Notes: a model not told the origin generated them from the letters alone. A stretch of 56,738 nt of DNA from an uncultured Eubacteriales bacterium (GCA_900545405.1 UQYT01000015.1:1-56738); one strand, 5' to 3'. Numbered from the stretch's first letter, positions 1 to 8,296 are shown. Made by a program: numbers and translations.

Positions 1-164
1 AGCTCCCCAATGGGCGAGTACTTCTTAAAAATGACCTCCCCGTCCTTGTCCGTAAAAATCTCCAGCGGGTCGCCCTCGCGGATGCGCATGGTGCGGCGGA
101 TCTCTTTGGGGATGACTACGCGGCCCAGGTCGTCTATGCGCCTGACTATGCCGGTCGCTTTCAT
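1..164 (-). CDS. spoVT: SpoVT/AbrB-family regulator, N-terminal part (cut by window edge)
   Basis: Only the first 54 codons are present; the rest lies left of the window. They begin MKATGIVRRIDDLGRVVIPK and continue through REGDPLEIF, which is the swapped-hairpin AbrB DNA-binding domain as it appears in stage V sporulation protein T. SpoVT is a forespore regulator in Bacillus and Clostridium and would also carry a C-terminal GAF-like domain, which cannot be checked here. The ATG at 164-162 is supported by an AGGAGG ribosome binding site at 178-173, eight bases upstream. The gene diverges from the LacI-type regulator at 429. A general AbrB-type transition regulator is the alternative if the missing part is short. 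Confidence 0.8.
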   Translation of the reverse strand, partial: MKATGIVRRIDDLGRVVIPKEIRRTMRIREGDPLEIFTDKDGEVIFKKYSPIGE

Positions 165-360
165 TTACTTTTCCTCCTGCCTTTATTTCTTTTTGCAGGA
201 ATTAGTATCCGCAGTTGCTCTGAACCTATGCGTTGACCATTATTTGGCGCTCCATGGTTTACTTTTGGGGGGCAAAAGCAGCAAACAGCCGCTAAACTAT
301 CGTCTATTCGCCGGGCTCGTTCAGGCATGTCCCAGAGTGGAGAAAAAACATATAAAATAG

Positions 361-389
361 TTGCAAATCAATTTACAAGTGATTATAAT
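361..389 (+). promoter_or_regulatory. Sigma-A type promoter of the LacI-family regulator
   Basis: TTGCAA (361-366) and TATAAT (384-389) are separated by 17 bases. The -35 matches the consensus at four of six positions and the -10 is perfect. It lies 40 bases before the regulator start at 429. Between spoVT and this promoter (165-360) I see nothing else that can be supported. Confidence 0.6.
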
Positions 390-403
390 AAATTTATATA
401 AGG

Positions 404-418
404 AAATCAAAACGATTT
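404..418. promoter_or_regulatory. Small inverted repeat in the leader of the LacI-type gene
   Basis: AAATC-AAAAC-GATTT forms a perfect 5-bp inverted repeat with a 5-base centre, between the -10 box and the start codon. It could be an autoregulatory operator. It does not match the longer palindrome in front of the sugar operon at 1704-1721, so the assignment is weak. Confidence 0.25.
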
Positions 419-428
419 AGGTGAGTTT

Positions 429-1454
429 ATGAAGACCGGCAACAAGCCAAGCGTAAAACGGATAAGCGAGATCACTGGGTTTTCGCCGGCCACAGTCTCC
501 AATGCGCTGAACATGAAGCGCGGCGTCAACAAGGACACGGCGGAGCGCATCTTTCAGGTCGCGGGTGAGCTGGGCTATTTCACCGGCTCCAAGAGCCTCA
601 AGAGCATAAAATTCGTCCAATTCCGCCGCAACGGCGGGATAATCGACGACAGCCCCTTCCACCCCGCGGTCATCGAGGGCGTGGAGGAGGCCGCGCGCGA
701 AAACGGCCTTGCCACAATATATATACGTCTGAACTACACCGCGCCGGATTATCTCGAGCAGGTCAGCCAGTTGACCTCGGACTCCAACGGCGGCGTCATC
801 CTCCTCGCAACCGAGATGCTGGAGGAGGACTTTGACCCCTTCATGAACTGCAAGTGCCCGATAATACTGCTCGACGGCTGGTGTGAGCGCCAGCCCTTCA
901 ACGGGGTGCTCATCAACAACATAGACTCCGCACAGAACGCCGTAGGCCACCTCATCGCCCGCGGGCACCGGAAGATAGGCTATGTCCGCGGCTCCTTCCG
1001 CATCAAGGCCTTCCAGGCCCGCGAGTACGGCTACCGCCAGGCGCTGCTGGACCACGGCCTCGAGCTGGAGCCCCGCTGGGTCGTCACCGTCGGCACCAAG
1101 ACCGACAGCGCCTACGAGGGCATGCTCGCCTACCTCGACACGAAGCCGGAGCTGCCCACCGCCTTTTTTGTGGACAACGACCTCATCGCCTTCGGCGTCA
1201 TGCGCGCCCTCAAGGACCGCGGCTACCGCGTTCCGGACGACGTCTCCATCGTCGGCTTTGACGACGTCGCCTACTGCACCGTCTCCTCTCCGGCGCTCAC
1301 CACCATCCACGTCAACAAGCGCTCCATGGGCTGGGAGGCCGTCCGCCGCCTGCTCACGATGATGGACGACCCAAATACCGGTATTTTCAAGATCGAAAGC
1401 TGCACCGAATTTGTCGAACGCGACAGCGTCAGGTCGTATGAAGCCGAGGAATAA
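429..1454 (+). CDS. LacI-family transcriptional regulator of the adjacent sugar operon
   Basis: A 341-residue protein. Residues 8-28 form the LacI helix-turn-helix (SVKRISEITGFSPATVSNAL) followed by the hinge, and residues 60-335 form a periplasmic-binding-protein-like effector domain (for example FFVDNDLIAFGVMRALKDRG and the SIVGFDD motif). Such proteins usually repress a carbohydrate operon and release DNA when the sugar or a sugar phosphate binds. It lies directly upstream of, and on the same strand as, the isomerase-transketolase-Rbs operon, and is separated from it by a terminator (1488-1517) and the operon promoter, which contains a perfect 18-bp palindrome. The ATG is preceded by AGGTGA (419-424). 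I infer that it controls that operon; the ligand is unknown. Confidence 0.9.
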   Translation: MKTGNKPSVKRISEITGFSPATVSNALNMKRGVNKDTAERIFQVAGELGYFTGSKSLKSIKFVQFRRNGGIIDDSPFHPAVIEGVEEAARENGLATIYIRLNYTAPDYLEQVSQLTSDSNGGVILLATEMLEEDFDPFMNCKCPIILLDGWCERQPFNGVLINNIDSAQNAVGHLIARGHRKIGYVRGSFRIKAFQAREYGYRQALLDHGLELEPRWVVTVGTKTDSAYEGMLAYLDTKPELPTAFFVDNDLIAFGVMRALKDRGYRVPDDVSIVGFDDVAYCTVSSPALTTIHVNKRSMGWEAVRRLLTMMDDPNTGIFKIESCTEFVERDSVRSYEAEE

Positions 1455-1487
1455 ACTAAACTAAAACATTTACATATTCGTTTACAC

Positions 1488-1517
1488 GCCGTCCGCGTCA
1501 TGCGGGCGGCTTTTTTT
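1488..1517 (+). terminator. Rho-independent terminator after the LacI-type gene
   Basis: GCCGTCCGC-gtcat-GCGGGCGGC forms a 9-bp stem with one G-U pair and is followed by seven T. It separates the regulator from the sugar operon. Confidence 0.85.
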
Positions 1518-1698
1518 GCTCCCTGCCGGGGAGCCGAATATTTGGTCTGTGCGGGCGAGTAATTCGCCTTTTTCTGGCTTAAAGCCTGAGAATTCGCTCA
1601 ATAATCGGTCGGGAGAAGGTAAATGACTGCCAAATTGCATAAAACCGGCAGGATCGGATTGTGTATCTAAACGAATCTTGCGGATTACCAAAATCGTC
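1518..1698. other. Leader-side intergenic DNA between terminator and operon promoter
   Basis: About 180 bases without a gene. The only structure I see is a short hairpin GGCGA-gtaat-TCGCC followed by five T near 1554-1574, possibly a weak second terminator. No riboswitch fold was recognised. Confidence 0.3.
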
Positions 1699-1727
1699 TT
1701 GACAATATTTATGTAAATATTTATAAT
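1699..1727 (+). promoter_or_regulatory. Consensus sigma-A promoter of the first sugar operon
   Basis: TTGACA (1699-1704) and TATAAT (1722-1727) with exactly 17 bases between them, a perfect consensus promoter. A promoter this strong normally needs repression, and its spacer is filled by a perfect palindrome (next entry). The first gene starts at 1790 with AGAGGGG upstream. Confidence 0.85.
1704..1721. promoter_or_regulatory. Operator-like 18-bp palindrome inside the promoter spacer
   Basis: AATATTTA-TG-TAAATATT is a perfect 8+2+8 inverted repeat lying precisely between the -35 and -10 hexamers, where a bound repressor would block RNA polymerase. The LacI-type regulator encoded at 429-1454 is the obvious candidate ligand. 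The sequence is very AT-rich and lacks the central CG typical of many LacI operators, so another regulator is possible. Confidence 0.6.
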
Positions 1728-1789
1728 TTAGTTGAAATTTACATCGGGAAACCGCAAAAATCAAAACTGTTAAAAAGAGGGGCAAGAGC

Positions 1790-3190
1790 ATGGCTCAGAT
1801 AAAATTGGGGTTTGCACCCACCAGACGGAGCATTTTCAGTGCGCCCGACGCGATAAAGTACCGCGGGCTGACGGCGCAGCGGCTCAGGGAGCTGGGCGTC
1901 GACTTTGTGGACATAGACGACATCAACGAGGAGGGCCTGCTCTACAACGAGGACGACAGGCTGAAGATCGTGGAAAAATTCCGCGCCGCGGGCGTGGACG
2001 GGCTGCTGCTTGCCCACTGCAACTTCGGCACCGAGTACCTCTGCGCGAGGCTGGCCAAGGATTTGAACGTCCCCGTGCTGCTCTGGGGACCTCTGGACGA
2101 GCGTCCGGAGCCCGACGGCACGCGCCTGCGCGACACGCAGTGCGGCCTCTTCGCCACCGGCAAGGTGCTCAGGCGCTTCGGCGTACCCTTTACATACCTG
2201 ACTAACTGCCGCCTTTCCGACCCCGTGTTTGAGCGCGGCGTGCGTGATTTCCTCGCGGTCTGCAACGTGGTAAAGACCTTCCGCAACATCCGCATTCTCC
2301 AGATAGGCCCCAGGCCCTTCGACTTCTGGAGCACGATGTGCAACGAGGGTGAGCTGCTGGAGAAGTTCAACATCCAGCTCGCTCCCATCCCCCTGCCGGA
2401 GCTGACGACGGAGGTCAAAAAAGCCATCGCCGAGGGCGGCGAGGTGCAGAAGACCATCGCCTACTGCCGTGAGAACATGGACATCAAGGTCTCGGACGAG
2501 CAGCTCACGAACATCGCGGGCCTCGCGGTGGCCATGGAGCGGCTGGTGAAGCAGTACCACTGCAACGCGGCGGCCATCCAGTGCTGGAACGCCCTGCAGG
2601 GCGAGCTCGGCATCATGCCCTGCGCGGCGAACGCGCTCCTCAACGACAAGGGCATCCCCGTCGTCTGCGAGACCGACATTCACGGCGCCGTCACGGCGCT
2701 GCTGGTCGAGGCGGCTGCCAATGACGGCACGCGCAGCTTCTTTGCCGACTGGACCATCCGCCACCCCGACCTCGCCAACGGCGAGCTTCTGCAGCACTGC
2801 GGGCCCTGGCCGCTGTCGGTCGCGGGCTGCAGGCCCTGCATCACCTATCCTCTCGCCTTCGACTACCCCGGCGCCATCACCGCCGAGGCCAAGCACGGCG
2901 ACCTCACCCTGGCCCGCTTCGACGGCGACAACGGCGAGTATTCGCTCCTGCTCGGCAACGCCAAGGGTGTGGACGGCCCGACGGGCATGGGCACCTACCT
3001 CTGGGTAGAGGTCGACAACATCAAGCGCCTCGAGGCCAAGATCGTTGAGGGCCCGTACATCCACCACTGCGTCGGCATACACAAGGACATCGTCCCCGTA
3101 CTCTACGAGGCCTGCAAATACATCGGCGTGAAGCCCGACCTCTACGACCCCATCGAGGAGGACGTAAAGGCCTATCTGAGAGGAGAATGA
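1790..3190 (+). CDS. L-fucose/L-arabinose isomerase-family sugar isomerase
   Basis: A 466-residue protein of the FucI/AraA fold family, which interconverts aldoses and ketoses with a divalent metal. The N-terminal half has the Rossmann-like pattern (VDGLLLAHCNFGTEYLCARL, then VPVLLWGPLDERP). The C-terminal half has the ETDIHGAVTALLVEAA stretch and HCGPWPLS, in the region where this family places metal and substrate ligands. It is shorter than canonical FucI (about 590) and nearer AraA (about 500). It is the first gene of a long operon and is followed by split transketolase and an FGGY kinase, which implies that its ketose product is phosphorylated and then cleaved. The actual sugar cannot be read from sequence; arabinose, fucose and apiose-type substrates are all open. 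Its stop overlaps the annotated upstream start option of the next gene. Confidence 0.8.
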   Translation: MAQIKLGFAPTRRSIFSAPDAIKYRGLTAQRLRELGVDFVDIDDINEEGLLYNEDDRLKIVEKFRAAGVDGLLLAHCNFGTEYLCARLAKDLNVPVLLWGPLDERPEPDGTRLRDTQCGLFATGKVLRRFGVPFTYLTNCRLSDPVFERGVRDFLAVCNVVKTFRNIRILQIGPRPFDFWSTMCNEGELLEKFNIQLAPIPLPELTTEVKKAIAEGGEVQKTIAYCRENMDIKVSDEQLTNIAGLAVAMERLVKQYHCNAAAIQCWNALQGELGIMPCAANALLNDKGIPVVCETDIHGAVTALLVEAAANDGTRSFFADWTIRHPDLANGELLQHCGPWPLSVAGCRPCITYPLAFDYPGAITAEAKHGDLTLARFDGDNGEYSLLLGNAKGVDGPTGMGTYLWVEVDNIKRLEAKIVEGPYIHHCVGIHKDIVPVLYEACKYIGVKPDLYDPIEEDVKAYLRGE

Positions 3191-3192
3191 GC

Positions 3193-4020
3193 ATGACGCT
3201 TACTGAGCTTGAGAAGAAGGCCTGCGATATCCGCGCGGACGTCGTGACCCTCATACACAAGGCCGGCTGCGGCCACATCGGCGGCGACATGAGCGAGGTC
3301 GAGGCGCTTGTCGCGCTCTACTACAAACACTTGAACTGCTCCCCGGAAAACGAGGCCGACCCTGACAGGGACCGCTTCGTGCTCTCGAAGGGCCACTCGG
3401 TGGAGACGCTCTACTGCATCCTCGCCGACCGCGGCTACTTCGACAAGGCCGAGCTCATGGACACCTACAGCGCCTACGGCTCGCGCTTCATCGGTCACCC
3501 GAACAACAAGATACCCGGCATTGAGATGAACTCCGGCTCCCTGGGCCACGGCCTCTCGGTCGCGGTCGGCATGGCCAAGGCCGGCAAGATGGACGGCCGG
3601 GACTACCACGTCTACGCCGTGCTGGGCGACGGCGAGCTCGCCGAGGGCAGCGTCTGGGAAGGCGTCATGGCCGGCGGGCACTTCAAGCTCGACAACCTCA
3701 CCGCCCTCGTGGACCGCAACCGCCTGCAGATCTCCGGCTCCACCGAGGACGTCATGCGCCAGGACAGCCAGGAGACCCGCTGGGCCGCCTTCGGCTGGAA
3801 CGTCATCTCCATCCCCGGCAACGACATGGCCGCTGTCGACTCCGCCCTCACCCTCGCCAAGGAGACGAAGGGCAAGCCGACGGTCATCATCCTCAACACC
3901 ACCAAGGGCTGCGGCGTCTCCTTCATGGAGAACCTCGCCGTCTGGCACCACAAGGTCATGGACGACGCCCAGTATGAGACGGCCATGGCCGAGATAGCGG
4001 AAAGGAAGGCGAGTCTGTAA
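3193..4020 (+). CDS. Transketolase, N-terminal (ThDP-binding) subunit
   Basis: A 275-residue subunit carrying the pyrophosphate half of a transketolase. The thiamine diphosphate signature is visible as GDGELAEGSVW beginning near residue 145 and closing with DRN about 27 residues later; HPNNKIPGIEMNSGSLGHG is the conserved transketolase loop before it. I prefer the ATG at 3193, because AGGAGA (3181-3186) abuts the alternative ATG at 3187 and is correctly spaced only for 3193. It overlaps the next gene by one base (TAATG), which suggests coupled translation of the two halves. Split transketolases of this type are common in sugar operons of Firmicutes, and include AptAB of apiose catabolism. Confidence 0.92.
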   Translation: MTLTELEKKACDIRADVVTLIHKAGCGHIGGDMSEVEALVALYYKHLNCSPENEADPDRDRFVLSKGHSVETLYCILADRGYFDKAELMDTYSAYGSRFIGHPNNKIPGIEMNSGSLGHGLSVAVGMAKAGKMDGRDYHVYAVLGDGELAEGSVWEGVMAGGHFKLDNLTALVDRNRLQISGSTEDVMRQDSQETRWAAFGWNVISIPGNDMAAVDSALTLAKETKGKPTVIILNTTKGCGVSFMENLAVWHHKVMDDAQYETAMAEIAERKASL

Positions 4021-4946
4021 TGGCAACGGCAAACAAGCAGGTGATCTGCAACGTGCTCATGGAGCTGGCCAAAGAGGACAAGGACATCGTCGTCCTCTGC
4101 TCGGATTCCCGCGGCTCCGGCTCGATGACCCCCTTCGCTGATGCTCTGCCGGAGCAGTTCATAGAGGTCGGCATAGCGGAGCAGTCGCTCGTCTCGATAG
4201 CGGCGGGCCTCGCCAACGCGGGCAAAAAGCCCGTGGCGGTCTCGCCCGCGTCCTTCCTCTCCACGCGCTCCATGGAGCAGGTCAAGGTCGACTGCGCGTA
4301 CTCGCACATGAACGTGAAGCTCCTGGGCATCTCCGGCGGCGTCAGCTACGGCGCGCTGGGCATGACCCACCACTCCACTACCGACATAGCCACCATAGGC
4401 TCCATCCCCGGCATGAGGGTGTATTTCCCCTCCGACCGCCTCCAGACCGAGAAGCTCACGAGGGCGCTCATGGCCGACACCGACCCCGCCTACATCCGCG
4501 TCGGCCGCAACGCCGTCGAGGACGTGTATGAGGAGGGCAAGGTCCCCTTCGAGATGGACAAGGCCACCGTGGTGCGCGAGGGCAAGGACATCGCCATCAT
4601 CGCCTGCGGCGAGATGGTCTGGCACGCCAAGAAGGCCGCCGAGGCCCTGGCCGAAAAGGGCATAGAGGCCATGGTCATCGACATGTACTGCATAAAGCCC
4701 CTAGACCGCGAGGCCGTGCTCAAGGCCGCGGCGACGGGGAAGATAATAACCGTCGAGGAACACGTCGCCATCGGCGGCATGGGCTCCATGGTGGCGCAGG
4801 TCACCGCGGCGGAGGCCCCCTGCCGGGTCGTGAACCTCACGCTGCCGGACAGCCCGGTCGTCACCGGCAACTCCAAGCAGGTCTTCGCCCACTACGGCCT
4901 TGACGCCGCGGGCATCGAAAAGACCGCGCTGGAAATGCTCAAATGA
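4020..4946 (+). CDS. Transketolase, C-terminal subunit
   Basis: A 308-residue partner of the preceding subunit, with the pyrimidine-binding domain (residues 1-170) and the transketolase C-terminal domain (175-308). The catalytic glutamate that activates thiamine is expected at Glu54 in VGIAEQS, and the conserved block MTHHSTTDIATIGSIPG follows. Together the two proteins would transfer a two-carbon ketol unit between a ketose phosphate and an aldose phosphate. Starts and stops overlap on both sides (TAATG upstream, ATGA downstream), so it is embedded in the operon and probably made in equal amounts with its partner. Confidence 0.92.
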   Translation: MATANKQVICNVLMELAKEDKDIVVLCSDSRGSGSMTPFADALPEQFIEVGIAEQSLVSIAAGLANAGKKPVAVSPASFLSTRSMEQVKVDCAYSHMNVKLLGISGGVSYGALGMTHHSTTDIATIGSIPGMRVYFPSDRLQTEKLTRALMADTDPAYIRVGRNAVEDVYEEGKVPFEMDKATVVREGKDIAIIACGEMVWHAKKAAEALAEKGIEAMVIDMYCIKPLDREAVLKAAATGKIITVEEHVAIGGMGSMVAQVTAAEAPCRVVNLTLPDSPVVTGNSKQVFAHYGLDAAGIEKTALEMLK

Positions 4947-6421
4947 GCCGGTACATACTTGCCGTGGACCAGTCCACGCAGGGCACGAAGGGTCTGCTGT
5001 TCAATGAGGACGGCGAGCTCGTCTGCCGCGCGGACCGGCCGCACAGACAGATAATAAGCCCCCTCGGCTGGGTCAGCCACGACCCGGAGGAGATAAGGCG
5101 GAACACCCTCGCCGTCTGCCGCGACACAGTGGAAAAGGCCGGGATAGACAAGGGCAGCATCGCCGCCTTCGGCATCTCGAACCAGCGCGAGACCACCGTC
5201 GCCTGGGACCGCGAGACGGGGAAGAGCATCTGCGACGCCATCGTCTGGCAGTGCGCCAGGGCGGAGGCGGTCTGCGAGCGGCTCTCGGACATGGCCGACA
5301 CTGTGCGCGCGCGCACGGGCCTGAACCTCTCGCCATATTTCCCCGCCGCCAAGATGGGCTGGATAATGGAGAACGTCCCGGAGGCCAAAAAGCTCGCGGA
5401 CGAGGGCCGGCTCTGCCTCGGCACCGTGGACAGCTGGCTGCTCTCCTTCCTCACTAAGGAAAAGGTGCACGCCACGGACTACTCCAACGCCAGCCGGACG
5501 CAGCTTTTCGACATAATCGCCCTCCGCTGGGACGAGGAGCTCTGCCGCGCCTTCGGCGTGCCCGTCGAGGCGCTGCCGGAGGTCAGGATGAGCGACTCCG
5601 TGTTCGGCACGACCGATCTGGACGGCTACCTCGATAAGCCCATCCCCATCTGCGGCGTCCTCGGCGACAGCCACGGCGCGCTCTTCGGCCAGGACTGCCG
5701 GAGGCCCGGCCAGGTGAAGGCCACCTACGGCACCGGCTCCTCGGTGATGATGAACATCGGCGACGAGCCGAGATTTTCCTCGGGCGGCCTGGTCACCAGC
5801 CTCGCCTGGGGCATGAACGGGAAGGTGGAGTACGTCTTTGAGGGCAACCTCAACTACACCGGCGCGGTCATGACCTGGCTGCGCAAGGACGTGGGCCTCA
5901 TCGAAAACGACGTGGAGGCCACGGAGCTGGCAAAGGCGGCGAACCCGAACGACAGGTGCTACTTTGTCCCCGCTTTCTCGGGCCTCGGCGCGCCCTATTG
6001 GGACAGCAAGGCCTCCGGCCTGCTCACGGGCGTGAGCCGCACAACGGGCCGGGCCGAGATCGCAAAGGCCTGCCTCGAGTGCATAGCGTATCAGATAACG
6101 GACCTCACGGAGCTGATGCGTCGGGACGCGGGCGTGGAGCTCGCCTCCCTGCGCGTGGACGGGGGCCCGACGGCCAGCGAATATCTCATGCAGTTCCAGA
6201 GCGACATGGCCCGCACCTCGGTGGAGGTGCCGAACCTGCAGGAGCTCTCCGGCATGGGCGCAGCCTATGCGGCCGGCATCTCCGCCGGGCTCTATGACCC
6301 CGACAGGGTCTACGAGCACGTCCGGCGCCGGGTGTATTCCCCCGCGATGGACGAGGGGCGCCGGGAGGAGCTCTACAAGGGCTGGCAGGCCGCGGTGCGT
6401 CAGGCGCTGACGCACGACTAA
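4943..6421 (+). CDS. FGGY-family carbohydrate kinase
   Basis: A 492-residue kinase of the FGGY family (glycerol kinase, xylulokinase, apulose kinase and similar). The ATP/substrate fold begins with LAVDQSTQGTKGLLFN; the glycerol-kinase-like block ISNQRETTVAWDRETGKS lies near residue 78, and the second FGGY signature region is GLLTGVSRTTGRAEIAKACL near 352. It would phosphorylate the ketose made by the isomerase at 1790, giving the substrate for the adjacent transketolase. It overlaps the transketolase gene by four bases. Sequence resembles glycerol kinase most in the signature, but its position with isomerase and transketolase argues for a ketose substrate. Confidence 0.88.
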   Translation: MSRYILAVDQSTQGTKGLLFNEDGELVCRADRPHRQIISPLGWVSHDPEEIRRNTLAVCRDTVEKAGIDKGSIAAFGISNQRETTVAWDRETGKSICDAIVWQCARAEAVCERLSDMADTVRARTGLNLSPYFPAAKMGWIMENVPEAKKLADEGRLCLGTVDSWLLSFLTKEKVHATDYSNASRTQLFDIIALRWDEELCRAFGVPVEALPEVRMSDSVFGTTDLDGYLDKPIPICGVLGDSHGALFGQDCRRPGQVKATYGTGSSVMMNIGDEPRFSSGGLVTSLAWGMNGKVEYVFEGNLNYTGAVMTWLRKDVGLIENDVEATELAKAANPNDRCYFVPAFSGLGAPYWDSKASGLLTGVSRTTGRAEIAKACLECIAYQITDLTELMRRDAGVELASLRVDGGPTASEYLMQFQSDMARTSVEVPNLQELSGMGAAYAAGISAGLYDPDRVYEHVRRRVYSPAMDEGRREELYKGWQAAVRQALTHD

Positions 6422-6477
6422 AAGGTATACTGCGGGTGTGAGTGCCCGTATTATAAAAATTTCAGGAGGTCAAACAA

Positions 6478-7530
6478 ATGAAAAAGTTCCTTGCACTGCT
6501 CCTAGCGCTCGTGATGGTGTTCGCGCTCGCCGCCTGCGGCGGAACCGAGACCACCCCGACCGACACCCCGGATGACTCCACCGTCAGCGAAGCCCCCGCG
6601 TCTGAGGCCCCCGAGGACGGCGGCGAAGAGGCCACCTTCCTGCCCGGCGGCGGCAGCAACATCGTCTACGTGATCACCCCGGCCACCTCCAACGTGTTCT
6701 TCGCCACCGAGGCCGAGGTCGCCCGCGCCAAGGCCGAGGAGCTCGGCTACGAGGTCAAGACCGTCTCCCACGACGACGACGCTTCCCGTCAGCTCGAGGC
6801 CATAGAGGCCGCCATCGCCGACAAGGCCGCGTTCATCATCCTCGATAACGCCGGCGCCGACGCCACCATCGAGGCCGTCCAGGCCGCTTACGATGCTGGC
6901 ATCCCCTGCTTCCTCATCGACCGTGAGATCAACACCACCGGCATCGCCGTTGCCCAGATAGTCGCCGACAACGCCCAGGGCGCCGCCGCCATCGCCGAGA
7001 AGTGGGTCGAGGCCATGAACTACGAGGGCAAGTATGCCGAGCTGCTCGGCCTCGAGAGCGACACCAACGCCCAGGTCCGCAGCGACAACTTCCACTCCGT
7101 CATCGACCAGTACCCCGATCTCGAGATGGTGGCTCAGCAGTCCGCCAACTGGGACCAGACCGAGGCCTATGAGAAGACCGAGGCCATCCTCGAGGCCAAC
7201 CCGGAGATCACCGGCATAATCTGCGGCAACGACACCATGGCCTGCGGCGCTGCCGCCGCCTGCGCCGACGCCGGCCGCACCGACATCAAGATCATCGGCG
7301 TTGACGGCTCCGACGATGCCGCCGCCCTCATCAAGTCCGGCCAGATGGTCGGCACCGCCCTGCAGCAGTGCGCCCTCATCGCCGAGATGGCCGTTGAGCA
7401 GGCCGACTACTACATCAACAACAACGGCGCCACCCTCGACGGCGTCGGCGAGAAGCAGCTCGTCCCCTGCGTCGCCATCACCGCTGAGAACGTCGACAAT
7501 CTCTCCGCCTTCGTGTACACCGAGGGCTGA
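6478..7530 (+). CDS. Rbs-type sugar-binding lipoprotein of an ABC importer
   Basis: A 350-residue lipoprotein. Residues 1-20 are a lipoprotein signal ending LAAC (Cys20 lipidated), followed by a Thr/Pro/Glu-rich tether (21-60) and a type I periplasmic-binding fold (NIVYVITPATSNVFFATEA... and the ribose-family ICGNDTMACGAAAA and IIGVDGSDDA motifs). It captures a sugar outside the membrane for the RbsA/RbsC-like proteins downstream. AGGAGGT (6464-6470) gives a strong ribosome binding site. The gene is followed by two strong RNA hairpins before the next cistron, a usual device for making more binding protein than transporter. Confidence 0.92.
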   Translation: MKKFLALLLALVMVFALAACGGTETTPTDTPDDSTVSEAPASEAPEDGGEEATFLPGGGSNIVYVITPATSNVFFATEAEVARAKAEELGYEVKTVSHDDDASRQLEAIEAAIADKAAFIILDNAGADATIEAVQAAYDAGIPCFLIDREINTTGIAVAQIVADNAQGAAAIAEKWVEAMNYEGKYAELLGLESDTNAQVRSDNFHSVIDQYPDLEMVAQQSANWDQTEAYEKTEAILEANPEITGIICGNDTMACGAAAACADAGRTDIKIIGVDGSDDAAALIKSGQMVGTALQQCALIAEMAVEQADYYINNNGATLDGVGEKQLVPCVAITAENVDNLSAFVYTEG

Positions 7531-7553
7531 GCCGCAACCTGAGAAACCAGCGT

Positions 7554-7579
7554 GCCGCCGCCCCTTCGGGGGGGGCGGC
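7554..7579 (+). other. Very stable intercistronic hairpin with TTCG loop
   Basis: GCCGCCGCCCC-TTCG-GGGGGGGCGGC folds into a stem of ten pairs with one G-G mismatch, closed by a UUCG tetraloop. No T tract follows, so it more likely protects the 3' end of the binding-protein mRNA from exonucleases, or slows read-through, than terminates outright. Confidence 0.7.
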
Positions 7580-7592
7580 GTCCCAAAAGCGG

Positions 7593-7655
7593 AAGGGCAC
7601 ATTCCGGGTTCTCCCGGCCGCGCCGATACCGGAGGCGCGCGGAATATGCCCTTTT
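7593..7655 (+). promoter_or_regulatory. Branched RNA structure (three-way junction) before the DUF2291 gene
   Basis: Outer strands AAGGGCA-c-ATTCCG (7593-7606) and CGGAAT-a-TGCCCTT (7640-7653) pair over 13 positions with one mismatch. They enclose a GGG-ttct-CCC type hairpin and a second hairpin CGCGCC (7619-7624)/GGCGCG (7634-7639). Only four T follow. It looks like an attenuator or a processing element that lowers expression of downstream genes relative to the binding protein. It resembles a cloverleaf but has no tRNA features. Confidence 0.5.
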
Positions 7656-7692
7656 CGCAGAGCACCGCCAAATTAAGCAAGGAGAGGATAGA

Positions 7693-8286
7693 ATGAAAAG
7701 GTTTAGCCTCGTCGCCGCCATAATGCTTGCCGCCGCGCTGCTCATGCTGTCGCTGTCCGGCTGCGGCATAGTGAAGGTCATCCCCGTTGGTACCGAGGGC
7801 GACTATACCGGAGTTGTGGAGTTCGACGCCAGCGCAGAGGCCGCCGACGACTGGGAGCTCATCGCGACTGAGCTCACCGGCACGGCCCAGCCGCTTGCCG
7901 ACACGCTCGCCTCCGCCGCCAACGGCACCGCCTACTGCGTCAGCTTCACCGGCACCGTGGAGGAATACAACACCGACAGCCCCAAGGGTTATCTTCTCGT
8001 GACAGTCGAGGGCGTGGACGACAAGGAGGTCCGCATCCAGGTCGGCAGCGTGTTCAGCGGCACCACCGTGCGTGACTGCCAGACCGGCAAGGCCTATGAG
8101 GACTTCACCAACCAGACCGAGTGGTCCCAGTACGCCAAGACCGTCAACGATGAGGTCCTGACAAACGTCATAGAGCCCCTGGGCGACCTGAACGCCCTCG
8201 TGGGCAAGACCGTTGAGATAGTCGGCTGCTTCACTCCGGAGGCGACCACCATCACGGTGACCCCCGTGGCGATAACCGTCCAGTGA
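7693..8286 (+). CDS. DUF2291-family lipoprotein of the sugar importer operon
   Basis: A 197-residue lipoprotein. The signal peptide ends LSLSGC (Cys24). The body contains FTGTVEEYNTDSPKGYLLV and VGSVFSGTTVRDC, the layout of the DUF2291 family, which is found repeatedly beside Rbs-type sugar transporters but has no established biochemical role. A periplasm-side accessory of the importer is the reasonable inference. I chose the ATG at 7693 with GGAGAGG upstream; an in-frame opening reaching back to 7552 would run through the hairpins and is not credible as coding. It sits between the binding protein and the ATPase. Confidence 0.75.
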   Translation: MKRFSLVAAIMLAAALLMLSLSGCGIVKVIPVGTEGDYTGVVEFDASAEAADDWELIATELTGTAQPLADTLASAANGTAYCVSFTGTVEEYNTDSPKGYLLVTVEGVDDKEVRIQVGSVFSGTTVRDCQTGKAYEDFTNQTEWSQYAKTVNDEVLTNVIEPLGDLNALVGKTVEIVGCFTPEATTITVTPVAITVQ

Positions 8287-8296
8287 GGTGAGGACG

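Noticed and set aside
10..360. A 116-codon plus-strand frame at the left edge
   Set aside because: It is antisense to the spoVT-like gene and runs into the divergent promoter region; the minus strand gives a clear AbrB domain with AGGAGG.
4892..6415. A 507-codon minus-strand frame opposite the FGGY kinase
   Set aside because: Shadow of a well-supported kinase; no ribosome binding site and protein-unlike composition.
1790..6421. A sulfoquinovose transketolase (sulfo-TK) pathway
   Set aside because: A split transketolase fits, but no sulfoquinovosidase, sulfofructose-type isomerase set or sulfoacetaldehyde reductase is present, and an FGGY kinase is not part of that route.
7593..7655. Cloverleaf-like fold considered as a tRNA
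   Set aside because: No anticodon loop, no T-loop consensus and no CCA-type acceptor pairing; it is an intercistronic structure.
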